Assembly (NCBI GenBank): GCA_933228895.1
Contig: OW121849.1
Span: 36,364,354-36,428,353, forward strand
Source of the DNA: Platycnemis pennipes
Taxonomy: Eukaryota; Arthropoda; Insecta; Odonata; Platycnemididae
Direction: 5' to 3'
DNA: 64,000 nt
Part shown: positions 10,301 to 20,909 of the stretch, piece after piece
Layout: each line of letters starts with the position of its first letter
How positions within the stretch are numbered: the first letter of the stretch is position 1
Translations under genes and position numbers: made by a program
Notes under the pieces: model-generated
Told to the model about the DNA's origin: nothing
The model's input: only the letters and a program-made list of their open reading frames with translations
Database searches by the model: none

Positions 10301-11539
10301 CTCTGGTGCTCTTCGCATATGGGAAGCTGATACTACAGCGATACAGACTATTTGTGCACTAATATAATATTACGTAAGGTGCCTCTCTTCCATCCTCTTT
10401 CCTCTAACCTATCACAAAAAAGTACACTTTTCAACCTGAACACATTTTGTTGTGTAACCGGAAAATAATTCAATATTGACTCAGAATGACTATTTAAGTA
10501 AAAAGGCCGTTATTGGCTAAGATTATCTAATTTCGAGCATCTAAAGTAAACTGAATTACGCCATATAGATGAAAAAAACTTTAAACTATATCCTGGATTT
10601 ATCCCTATCTCATAACCCTAGGCAGCTGTTCTCTGCGTAACCCTCCACTGTCAACATTTCAGGAACTGCTGATCATGGGAAAATTTAAGTGGTATAGTTT
10701 GCAATAGACTGGGAGAGGTGTCCGGCTTTGAAAAGGAGGTGTGCCTGTCAAGAGGACACTTTGAGGACATAGAAGAGGGTGCGCTAAGAGATTCCGAAAA
10801 GGAAAAGAGGCCACAGCTGAAGGCATTTGAGAAGAGGGACCTCTCGGCATTCCTGGGTCCGGTTTCCTTCCAGCCTCCTGTTATCTCATGTGATAGGAAA
10901 TATATCGCCCCACTTTCGAAATATTTACGTTATGGAACATCGTTTTTCTTCTTCTCCGTATCTGAACGGATTTCTCAGGCTAAAATCTCTTGTGTAAACC
11001 TGTTGGTATTCCTTAAATCTCTCGAAAAGTTTTTATCCGCTCATTCCTCACCTTCTGATATAAATTATGTATGTTGTCTCCTTGCACTGAAAATACCCTA
11101 ATGTTTTTTCTTCGGCCTCGTCAGTAAGGATTGCGGTATTGCACTCCCTGTTTCGATAGTGCCTTTAATATTCATTGGCAATTTTTTCCCTTAGCGCTCA
11201 AACAATGTATTCGAAAACATTTCCCCTGCAGCAACACCAGAGTTTTTTCCCGAGGCAAAAGTAGTTATTTGCATCGAGGTATGCTTTATGTACCGACTTG
11301 CCGTGTAGCAGGGAACCATCTTTTCTTAAACCCAACCTACTACCATGTGTCCGATCTCTCAGTTTGTCAAACACAGTTTGCTTTCCCCTGGGGAAGATTA
11401 TGCTTCAAATTAGCTATGTATCCCACTAAATAATAAATACTTGATAGCCAGGGTTTACTGATTCTAAACCAACTTGGGTTCAGAAAGGATTGATCTTGCG
11501 AAACCCAACTAGGTCTTTAAATTCATGATATTTTAGTCT
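10301..11539. other. Intergenic sequence with one moderately coding-like patch
   Basis: A 127-codon plus frame at 10718-11101 is purine-rich at its start (GFEKEVCLSRGHFEDIEEGA) but degenerates into Phe/Ser-rich sequence, and I recognise no family. At about 11459-11515 aaaccaacttgggtt faces gcgaaacccaactaggtc, an inverted pair resembling the GAAAC...GTC motif of PLE ends. Confidence 0.35.
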
Positions 11540-12914
11540 CGAGAGAAAGTAAACTTCAGGTAAACGCAGCATCTTGACTTCGGAAAAGAGTTTGATAATG
11601 CATCGGACTTTAAGTTACTCGCGAAGTTAGATATTGAAAAATAATTGGCTGGATGGAAGACTTCTAAAATTATCGCGTGCATAGTCTGGTGTTTGATGGT
11701 GTTAGCTCTGGCCAAGTAATAGTCACACCGGGTGTTCCACATGGAAGCATGATAGGCCCAATTTAATTTATTATTGCGTAAATGACTAATGCAGTAGTTA
11801 AATAAAGTAAGCTCCTTCTTATTGCATGATGGTGCAGTAGTATATAGGTAAATTCGGAATGAAGGTTTGGGTAAAGAATTTAGATGCAATTTATGATTGC
11901 TGTGTTACTTGGCAGCTTGAATTAATTTTGAAGAAATGTGTGGTAATGAATCTTTGGCAAAAAGAATAGCTTCCTTAGAAATAATTTTACATCAAATGAA
12001 GTAATATATCAAATCAGAATCTAGGAATTTCTCATTATATTTATATTATAGTATATTAGACTACAGTATATCATTATAGTTACTATATACCACGAATATT
12101 AGGCGTCACCATCACTGAAGATATATCATAGGGGATTGCAATCGGGAAATCAGGGAAATAACAATTGTAGCAAACCATATATTAGGATTCGTAAAAAGGG
12201 TTACAGGAAAATTTAATGAGAGAGTACGAGAAGGATGCTATTTTCCCCTATTAGGCCTCATTTATAATATGCCGCTAGCATGTGGAGTCCACACGAGGGA
12301 GGTATGATTAAGTAATTAAAGCGTGTGCAAATGAGATCAGTAAGATTTGATAATTACCATTATGGTGTTTTTATTAGTGTTACGAGGTTAATAGAAGATC
12401 TAGGCTGGGAATTACAATCAGAACACAGTTTAAAATTTAGGCTAAACCTTTTAAGTAAATTCGAAGCCGATTTTTTTACAGATGACGTTAGAAGCACATT
12501 AAGAGCCCCTGAATATTATCCTAATTTTGATCGGATAGTCAAGATTAGAGAGATATTTTTCCTACCAAATGATTTAAATATCGCTTTTCCCACATAGCAG
12601 AAGAGAACACAATAGGAAGCATAGCAAAGGGATAGGTAGGCAAAAAAAGTTGGAGTGGTCCGTAGTGCACGAAGCTTGTTTTAGCACTACTAACCCATGA
12701 ATGCTAGGGGAATACACATAAACATTTGTAGAAAAAGCCTTTCTAAATGGTGATTACTTCGTTACTCTGTAGCTACCAGCCATATAGTTGCATTTGACTC
12801 TTATATCTAACTAGTATTGATAAAGCCATGTGTAAGTAGTGCATGTTTGGTTATCTTCACCACCTGCCTCACACCCTGGCGGTGATTTGCAAGGCTCTAC
12901 ATAGATATAGATGC
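11540..12914 (+). mobile_element. LINE-A copy 5: RT C-terminal half, 3' UTR and 3' end of a CR1/L2-like LINE
   Basis: Decayed RT motifs read in order on the plus strand. Near 11700-11760: SSGQVIVTPGVPHGSMIGPI, equivalent to GVPQGSVLGP. The FADD region is lost in a rearranged stretch. Then at 12098-12300: LGVTITED, followed by traces of LGFvKR and of LEYAA-WDPH around 12250-12300. At 12325-12597 an open tail reads LGWELQSEHSLKFRLNLLSK. The 3' UTR ends at about 12840-12914 with ttcaccacctgcctcacacc, ctggcggtgatttgcaagg and a gtag/atag/atgc tail. The order and motifs match CR1/L2-type LINEs. It is dead: internal deletions, stops and a missing catalytic pair. Confidence 0.85.
12325..12597 (+). 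pseudogene. C-terminal tail of LINE-A reverse transcriptase
   Basis: Ninety codons stay open: SVRFDNYHYGVFISVTRLIE then DLGWELQSEHSLKFRLNLLS, then RAPEYYPNFDRIVKIREIFF. This corresponds to the conserved post-RT tail of CR1/L2 LINEs (R..F......SVT.ll..LgW..LE.RR...rL.llyk, then R.d...ir......fr.SFFPRTi). The final SFFPRTI block is truncated to IAFPT. Homologous but more broken tails occur at 1-300 and, on the minus strand, at 33960-34110. Confidence 0.8.
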
Positions 12915-13735
12915 CTATTATACTCGCAAGCTACAATAGACGTCATCCCTATATACTGTATCTCTAAACTCTTTCCGTTCTTCTGTCCTCTACTTTAACG
13001 GGTAGGGATCGGGATGATTTCTGTAACACCTTTACTGTCCTTTCTTCCAGAACTTACAAATATGTTTTTTTATTGGATGAAGGGTGAAGGGGAACCCGGG
13101 TTTGGCCTGATAGAAGGGGCAAAGTGGCCATGATTCAGCGCCTCATACTACGTGTTGCCTTCAGAACATTACTGAAGTACAATTTTACATTACAGGAAGA
13201 ACATTACTGAATTAGGGTCATGTATTCCTCTAAAAATTATCCTTCTTAGCATGGAACCAAACCGAGCTATCTATGTAGGAAGCCAATATTTTAGCCACTA
13301 CGCTTAAGTGACTCCCTCTGGGATCAGTCTGTAATTTTTTGCATTTATATACATTCATTTTGTTCTTCTGAGGTAATACTTATTGCGTGCGAATCCTAAA
13401 AATATAGCAAGGGTCCTTTCTCTCCTGCTTACGATCACTAATCATATATGATGATCAATTGCGACCCCTATGTAAACTGTGATATTTTTTAATGCTCAAA
13501 CTCACACATATACAATTAATGAAAAAACTTGAGCTTTACGTAGCTTACAAGGAGAAAACCTGAAAAAACTACTCTCGGAAACAATAGTATTAAAATTGAA
13601 ATACTGTAAAATCAAAAGCAATGTGTGATAAAAAATATGAAAATTAACAAAATGTAATTGAAAACTTTTAACATAACAAAAGTATAGAGTGCAGTTGTGC
13701 AAAGTGAATATGAGTAAAGTACGAGGTTATAATAC
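12915..13735. other. Unassigned sequence; the end may be LINE 3' UTR
   Basis: No gene is seen. The last 200 bases are probably the 3' UTR of the minus-strand LINE that begins at 13740, including an open frame at 13502-13702 without motifs. Confidence 0.4.
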
Positions 13736-14173
13736 AAGAATACAAAATAATTCGAATCAATAGATCGGAGTTCAGCAAAGCAAAACAAGCTACATTAATA
13801 AGTATTCCACATTTTCAAAAAAAAATACAATGTTCTAAACTATTAAAGAAGGTAGGTAAGCTTAAATTGGTTTTAAATGGACGCGGAAATTCATTGAATG
13901 ATTTTGTGCCAATGCATAGAAAACTTCTTTTGAAACTCGATATATTAGGCTTGGGTTAGGGAACTAAAAGCCTTCTATTAACACCTCCAATGTGGTTTAA
14001 AAGAAAGTGAAGATAAAGAAGATACGTAAAACTTTATATACAGACAAATGTCTAACAAGGAGCAACCTTAGACCAAAAAATATAGGAAAACTTGGATGGT
14101 GGCGTTTTTCTTAGTGATGATTCTTATTCTCTTTTCTCTTTTGCAAGTTTAGCACGGGTCTAATTGCATTTTG

Positions 14174-14587
14174 CTAAGCACCACCCCATACTGATATGCT
14201 ATAATTAAGTTTTGAATATACTATAGAATTATAAAAAATCTTTAAATTATTCGTTTCACACTTGTTGCGAATAAAATAAAATTTAGCGGTTTGACATCGC
14301 AGATATTTTTTGATATTAAACAAATGGTGGTGCCATTTCAGTGGATGGTCCAAAGTTACTCCAAGATAACCAAATGTATCAACTTTAAGCACTGGTGCAC
14401 AATTTTTACAATTGGTTAAATCACAGTTAACATCATGGAAAAGCAAATTCCATTCAACTGAGTAGCGATTACAAATATCAAAACACCAGAATTTAGTTTT
14501 CTGTGCATTCATAGATAATTTTTTATGAAAAAACCATAGTCTTAAGTAATTTAAGTCATTTTGCATATCATATTCAGACGTTCCCAT
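14174..14587 (-). pseudogene. RT palm/thumb fragment of the CR1-like LINE
   Basis: This is the longest intact piece (137 codons). LQxDLnyLrxWf-like MQNDLNYLRLWFFHKKLSMN is followed by KTKFWCF, then VDTFGYLGVTLDHPLKWHHH, and FYNSIVYSKLNYSISVWGGA. These are the conserved post-YADD blocks of CR1/Jockey-group RTs (primer-grip and thumb: yLGv.lD..L.W..Hi; ly.sli.s.l.Ygi.vWG). The start Met is internal. The upstream catalytic block (14610-14640) lies in another frame, so the enzyme is broken. Confidence 0.85.
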
Positions 14588-16417
14588 GTAAAATTACTGT
14601 AACATAGTGCAAAATAATCCACAAAGGCAGTAACCTGACCAAGAAAGTCGTGGCAACAAAGGTCATTAATTATATACTAAAAACAATTCAGGGCCTAAGA
14701 ATGAACCCTGAGGTACACCAGAGGTAATATATAAAATCACTGTAATGTCACTGTAAAATCACTCTAATGATGATTAATGAAAATACATTGTGACCTCTTT
14801 GTTAGGTAACTTTTGAACCATACATATGTTATGCCCCGAACACCAGCTGAATACAATTTATATAATAGAATATCGTGGTCCATTGTATCAAAAGCTTTTG
14901 AGATATCGATAAAAAAAGACCAGATGTTCGTTTATTTACATTGACAGACTTGAATACGCAACTTATAAAATTTTGAAGAGCATCTTCTGTGCTTCTTCCA
15001 GATCTGCAACCAAACTGATTTACACTAATTAAATTATATTTCTAAAAAATTTAACCAGTCTTACTTTAACAAGCTTCTCATTAATTTTAGAAAATATGGA
15101 TAAAAGTGAGATAGGTCTATGGTTCTTTTATCATGGCGTCCACCTTTTTTAAAGAGAGGTTTAACAACAGCCTATTTTAAAGGATTGGGGAAGATCCCTT
15201 TCATGAAACTTAAATTATAAAGATGGGAGAGAATGGGAGCGATGACATCAATAATTAGTTTTAGTAATGTGCTATTGAATCCAGCAATTCCAGGTGATTT
15301 TTTTTTTTGAAGGAAGAGATTTAACTATAGATACTATTCCGTTCGAAGAAAAAGGATCAAAACACATAGAAATACCTACATTTATAGTGTAATAGATACT
15401 TCTTATAAATCGAGAAATGCCATCGCTATTCGACGTGCTTTCCTTGAAAGAACTGGTGAAATACTCATTAAATTAATGAGTTAACTCAGCCTCTTCAGTA
15501 ATCCTATTTCCATTTTCTTCCAAGGTGATTTTTAAGGAGGATTTTTTGAACTCACCACTTAACTCTCTAAAGATGTCCCATTGTTCCCTGAAGTTCCCAG
15601 GAGATAATTCAAATTTTTTAGTACAATAATTATCAAATGCTGTCCTCAGTTTCTCTCTGAGATTATTTATACATTTTTAAAAGGTATGTTCTAAGTTCTT
15701 GTTGCTTGGATACCTTCTAAACTTCTTTAGCAAATAGTTTTTCCTATCAATGTGTTTAAGCAAATTAGACAATAACCATGGCTTTACCTTATTTTTCCTT
15801 TAATTTGACGAACAATGCACTTAGAGAAAGACAAGCATTGCATTAATTTACTTAGGAATATATCAGAAGCTAAATAAAAATCAGATTTATTGAAAACACA
15901 ATCCCAGTTAATTCTCCATAACGCTGAGTTGAAAAATATTAGAGTATATTTTGACTAATTCATTGCTAGTCTCCATGGATATAGAACGCATATCTTTCCG
16001 AACAAGGACGAGAGAAATCAAGCAATGGTCAGTGATAGCTAGGTCATGTACTTCAGCCTTAATGTCTAGTAGAAATGAGTTGAAAAGCCTAACAAATTCG
16101 TTATCAATGCAGGTTGAAGAAACTCCATTGACTTCACAGGAACTTCAATTAGACAGGACAAACCAAATGTGCTCATTAAATCCATGTACATTTTGGCGCT
16201 GTTATTTGAGGTCATAATATTAACATTCATATCTCCAATTAGTATGAAGTTATTGTGAAGTGAAACTAAAATAGATTCAAGTTCTACGATAAATTGTTCA
16301 ACGGGAAGATTAATATATCTATAGATACATAACAGTTAAGTGTTAATTACATCACATTGTAGAGAAATGCATATACAATCCGCAGTTAACATTTATAAAG
16401 CGATTTGTTTGCTTCAA

Positions 16418-16456
16418 TTTTATATCGCTTATTTATATCGCTGATTTATATCGCTT
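16418..16456. repeat. Short tandem repeat inside the LINE
   Basis: Three copies of about 13 bases of ttatatcgctta/ga (tatatcgcttatttatatcg, ctgatttatatcgcttacg). It lies at the C-terminal edge of the EN fragment and is probably an expansion that occurred after insertion. Confidence 0.8.
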
Positions 16457-16689
16457 ACGAATACAATTATGCCTCGCGACCTACTTTCCTCATGACACTG
16501 AGCATAGGTTTGAAAACCAGAAATTTTATAGTTATTAAGTTCACATTCACAGATCCATATTTCAGATAGAACAATGACATGAGGCAAGCTAGACATTCGG
16601 CTGAGTTCTGAAAGGAAGAACTCAAAATTTCTACGTAGCCTACGAATGTTTTGACGAATTATCGACAGAAAAGATTTGACATAAAGCAA
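16429..16689 (-). pseudogene. LINE apurinic-like endonuclease, N-terminal part
   Basis: QNIRRLRRNFEFFLSELSRM, then PHVIVLSEIWICECELNNY and SRGIIVFV match the first blocks of the AP-like endonuclease of CR1/Jockey LINEs: a QNIRSL(r) start, the (d/i)ivLsEtWi catalytic glutamate block and the gGi.vfv block. The catalytic glutamate is present as LSEIWI. The rest of the domain (Asp, His) is not in this frame. Confidence 0.85.
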
Positions 16690-16745
16690 ATTTTAAATTG
16701 TATTACTACCATTGCATTTATAATTCGTCAACATCTTCCATACAA

Positions 16746-17417
16746 CTAAGCACGAATGCTGGCTCTTGTTCGGCCTTCCTCATTATAATTTTTACTCCCT
16801 CTTACCCACAAGTACTTGTAATGCTTTCTCTTCTTTATTTCTTTTGATGCGTTGAGCACCCTTCTTCTTCCTGGGCAGAGAGCCTCGTTGATATAGACGG
16901 GCCTAATGGGAGCGTCCAGGAGGAGATTGATCGTAGAGAGGTTACGTTTTAATCTAAGCTTTGCCAGGAAGTTGTCCATGGTGCTTTTCTAAGTAAACCT
17001 CACGTGAATACCGCCCCCAGACTCACTTTCCGACTTGGATTTATACCGGTAGCAGTTGTCAATATCATCAACACTCACATTCACTCCGAGTTCTGCCCCT
17101 ATGTCTTCAGGTAGGCTGTTTAGATTCGCTGGAAGTTCGTATATTTCCACACAATTTTAGAGAGAGTGCTGCTCAAGGTCATCAATACGGTTACTCTGCG
17201 CTAGGAGTTGTTTTTTTAACAAGAGTTTCATACTCGTTCTTCTTTCTGTACTGCAATCGTTGCACCTCCTGTTTTGCTTGCTGGCAGTAATTGCCTCAGT
17301 TTCTTCTTTTTCCAGTGGATTGTCTAGATAATATCCATGGAATTTCTTTTGGCAATCAACACATGATACGCAAATATTGTTACGAATATATTTCTTGCAG
17401 ATATGGTACTGCGACAT
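16746..17417 (-). pseudogene. LINE ORF1 fragments (PHD-like zinc finger and C-terminal domain)
   Basis: At 17417-17157 the frame reads CVSCVDCQKKFHGYYL then NRRCNDC: a C-x2-C-x4-FHGYY...C-x2-C arrangement, the PHD-like finger common at the ORF1 N-terminus of some CR1-group LINEs. At 16979-16746 the frame contains LRLKRNLSTINLLL and RPVYINEALCPGRRRVLNAS, then KHYKYLWVRG, matching the conserved ORF1 C-terminal segment (yinE.Lcp..RrLl..Ar..kk...ykylWv..G.I). ORF1 protein binds the element's RNA. The two frames are separated by stops. Confidence 0.75.
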
Positions 17418-17450
17418 ATTGTTAAGAATACAAATTCGGTAACCGAAATG

Positions 17451-17530
17451 AAATCACTAACACAGTATTGTATAACACTGGCAAACCAAAATCAAATCAC
17501 TTACACAGTATTGTATAACACTGGCCTTGG
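17451..17530. repeat. Two-copy tandem duplication at the LINE 5' end
   Basis: The phrase acacagtattgtataacact occurs twice, about 44 bases apart (17460 and 17504), in near-identical copies preceded by aatcact(t/a). It sits just outside ORF1 of the minus-strand LINE, where tandem 5' UTR monomers are common. It may be the remains of a 5' promoter array. Confidence 0.75.
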
Positions 17531-17812
17531 TCGAACTCGAAGTGGAAGACGTCCGAACGCTACGAGAGGCTAGACAGAACTGTATATATGGATATACGTC
17601 TACAATATCAAGAGATAGTTTCTCCGTACGTTGCGACCCCACGAATTTATTGATCAACCCCAATGGGGTCCAAACTCATGGTACTTCAACGGGAATTTAT
17701 TACAACATTTTCTTTGATCAATGAGAATATTTATTAACTCAAACGCAATTGTACGATACCTCTATGCACATCTAATTGTAAATTCAACTCTGCAATCCAT
17801 CAAAGTAGGACT

Positions 17813-17895
17813 GGTGCAGGCACGTAGCCAGGGGGGATTTCTGGTGATTCAGACCCCCCCGAAATTTTTTCCCATGGTGAATTAATGGGGATGCC
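17813..17895 (-). repeat. Terminal piece of an interspersed repeat (ggcacgtagccaggggg type)
   Basis: The plus strand reads gcaggcacgtagccaggggg gatt, then cagacccccccgaaattttt. This G-run/C-run pair with the 'tggctacgtgcc' edge is a phrase I know from dispersed repeats in many invertebrate genomes. Its inner boundary cannot be fixed here, and class is unknown. Confidence 0.4.
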
Positions 17896-20785
17896 ATTCT
17901 ATCATTTTCAGTTCAGGAAGAATGTGTTCCTCGGAGTTATTATTTTTTTCTCTTTTTGGGAACTCTTTATCTCACATCAACCTAAGAGTTCCTTCAAATG
18001 GGAAAATTTTCAATTAAAACTAGGCGATGCGCTTCTATGACTCTTACCAAGGCATTTCCAGGAAGCTTCTTTAACTGTTTCCGAAGTCGCTATTTCCTCT
18101 ATTTCTCTCTTCGTGAATTTTTCGTCTATAGTTAGACTTATTTTTCGGTTGTGGGCAATTTTTTTACATTTTATATAAATTATAGAAGTTATGTTCTTCG
18201 TTGGAGGAATTCAATTATTCCATTTTAGTCATTGTGCTGAAAGCACACTGCATTTAATAAATTCTACGAAAATGCACTTCTTCCGAGTGGTATATATTTT
18301 TCATTGCTCTTGGCCATGTAAATTTATAACATTGTCGTTATTGGTTATTGTAATACCTTTGCAGAGCAGAAAGAGCCGCCGAAACACATAGAAGAGCACG
18401 AAAGTTGAAATAAATTTTTATACGTTTATTAATATATTAGATATGACATTTTTATTTCGAAATCTAATATTTTCAACGCAAAAATGACTAAATTGATTCC
18501 AATAACATTTTTATTCCGGTGCCATATGCACCTGTTTTACCTGCGTTTTGCAAACTCCTTTACTGAGCGCAAGAGAACAAAGACGCAACAGAAAATAGAG
18601 TTTCTGTTTTGCTCACAGGGAAATTGATGGGGATGTATTTCCAATACTTCTCGATTGTGTTCCACCTTGTTCTAGATTTAAAGTTTATAAGGTTATCCTC
18701 TTGGGTATCTAAGCTCACTATATATAGTTAGATCCCTATTTTGTTTCATTAATTATGAGGTCGTTTTCAAGCATAACTTACGTGTTAACTCGGTTAGAGG
18801 AACACGGAATCCCAGAAAGGCACAGGTGTTAACATTCAGATGAGACATTGATTCTTGACTCAGCTACTTGCTACCAGCTTGATAACGAAACTCAGCTCAA
18901 GCATAATGAGATTCAGCTCTTCTTCTCGTAGATAGGTAGACATTTTTATTTTCTCTGGGAATAATTTCCTTTGGAGCATGAATATACACAAATAGATGTG
19001 ACATCTTGTGGGATTTTCTTCTTCAAGGCAATACATCCAAAAACAATAATATATACATAAAGAAAATTCATCTACTCCAAAATATTGAAATTAACATCAA
19101 ATTTCATTTAGATGAAACATTGTGGTCCTGTGACAGGACCTTCTCATAAGTGAGAAGGTTCGAGTTAATTGCTGATTTTTGGCGTTAAAAATGGGCCTTC
19201 GCTGTGAACCAACTTTTAATGCAATCCTAAGTAGACCCATGGTGATAGAAATGATGCATAAAAATACGATGATTGTGACAAGGTTTTTGTTTGAACTCTT
19301 ACGAAATGAAAATGATGCCATATTCTTACTTTGCCATCAATAAGAACATGACAGTTTACCATCTAGGAGTTTATTCAGTGAAGTTCAGTTATTTTAGCTC
19401 AGAGAATTCAGTTCAGTTATTTTTTTTCAGTTTTGTGACGAACACAGGCGGTGATAATATGGCTATTCTGTATCTAATTCTTTCACCAACCATAAATGGC
19501 GCAAAAAGAAACTTGTCCTCGGATCCTGATTTAAGCTACATTTGCTCGGTAGCGTAGAAGTCGGTTCTCTTATCATCCTTTTGTTTGCTCTTTATGTAAT
19601 AAAAACAATATGATTGTAATAGCAATAGCGTGCATAGTGTTCCCGATATTGAGTACTGCTAAACATTTGAGGATTTCCAAAGCTAAAGGAAGCAAAAGTA
19701 TTTTGCCTTTCCATGGCATTAGTTAATTTTTAAATTAAAATGGTAAATGCCATGTAAAAAGTTACAAATAATTGTTTCTAAAGTAGTTATGATAATGTTC
19801 ATAGCTGCTCATTGGACTGTGTACCTATATTTTTAGCTTTTAGAACTAATGGATAAAATAATGTTGATTCTTAACCTCCTTAAGCTTTCATTTATTTTGT
19901 TGTAATTCACACTCTTCTGCTTCAATACTGGTCAATTCTAATTATCGGAGTACTTTAGGCCCCCTATTTTTTCAGCGGAATCGTGTTTTCTGTTATTTCC
20001 CAGGGAGATGATTCAATTGCCTCAACGCCGCTCAGCTTTTGGAACGCTCTTCATTTGATTATTCTCGCATTTGAGAACTATTCCCATGCTCACCTTTTTC
20101 CGAAATTAAACTCAACCAGGAGGATCAGTTGCTATAAAAATTGTAGGTGGAACGCTTTAGCCAAATGTATCAGAAGAAGAAATTACAGTTTTTTTAATGT
20201 CAATATCCATTACAGACAAGTCTTGGCTTTTGGATTGCTCTCAGACGTATTCATCTAGCCCTCTGTGCTATTCATGGTTGCATACACACCAATTATGTCT
20301 TTATCTTTTGATTTCTTTTATAAAAATTAAAAAAAAACTTAATTCGAAATTCCGAGAAAATTCACTGACTTTATGTTCCTCTTTTCTTATCCGCAATAGG
20401 TACCTTGTATTGCTTTTCTCCACGCTTCTGAAATGCATTTCCCTAAAGATACTTTATTTTTTGAATGCTTGGAATTTTGTATATTGAAATCCAACACTGT
20501 CAAGAGCATCAACGTTTCCGTGAATTCTTTTATATTCGTTTATTAGCGAATAATCCAGCCCGTATTCTTTCGTATTGCATTTATTTTTCATAAACTTGTC
20601 ACTCTCACGGAATTTGATTAATAGTTACTCCATACCCTCCACAATTAATTGAAATTTCAGATTCACCTGGTATGCCTCTGATAGTCTATCCTAAGATCCG
20701 CAGCTTGCCACTCGATTTTTCTATCAGTTAAACTCATCATGTTAAATTAATACTATTTTTTCTTCTGCCGCTACATTGACCTGGT
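17896..20785. other. Unassigned AT-rich sequence
   Basis: About 2.9 kb with no coding motif or recognised element. Small tandem phrases occur at 19380-19430 (three near-copies of ttcagttatttt). Open frames of 66-91 codons show no family features. Confidence 0.4.
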
Positions 20786-20789
20786 AAGG

Positions 20790-20905
20790 TGTCTTCTTTT
20801 GCATTTATTTCCATTCACTTCTCAATCGAGATCAGATTAATATGTCTCAAGATATGTCGGGTAAAGTTGTATCGACTTCTTCCTTCCTTGGTTATTTTCC
20901 TTTCC
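20790..20905 (-). mobile_element. RTE-like LINE fragment
   Basis: On the minus strand, with one frame change, the sequence reads like FTRHILRHINLI, then EK-MEINAKE. This corresponds to the IGHILRHDGLIKTIVEGEVNG block preserved at 4100. It is very short and damaged. The orientation is the same as the other three RTE-like pieces in this window. Confidence 0.5.
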
Positions 20906-20909
20906 AAAT

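Larger units (their letters stand above)
13740..17450 (-). mobile_element. Near-full-length but inactivated CR1-like LINE (ORF1 + EN + RT)
   Basis: Reading the minus strand from high to low coordinates: an ORF1 zinc-finger segment (17417-17157), ORF1 C-terminal segment (16979-16746), apurinic-like endonuclease N-terminus (16689-16429), a long broken EN/RT stretch, then RT blocks. These are KSPGIAGFNSTLLKLI (about 15300), GIFPNPLK-AVVKPLFKKGG (about 15150), NQFGCRSGRSTEDALQNFI (about 15020), GLFFIDISKAFDTMDHDILL (about 14900), SGVPQGSFLGPELF (about 14720), TAFVDYFALCYS (about 14620), and an open tail at 14587-14174. A post-RT tail (NRRLLVP-PKPNISS, SFNEFPRPFKTNLS) reaches about 13850. The catalytic FADD motif is FVDY, so the second aspartate is lost, and multiple stops and frameshifts confirm it is dead. 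Confidence 0.9.
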
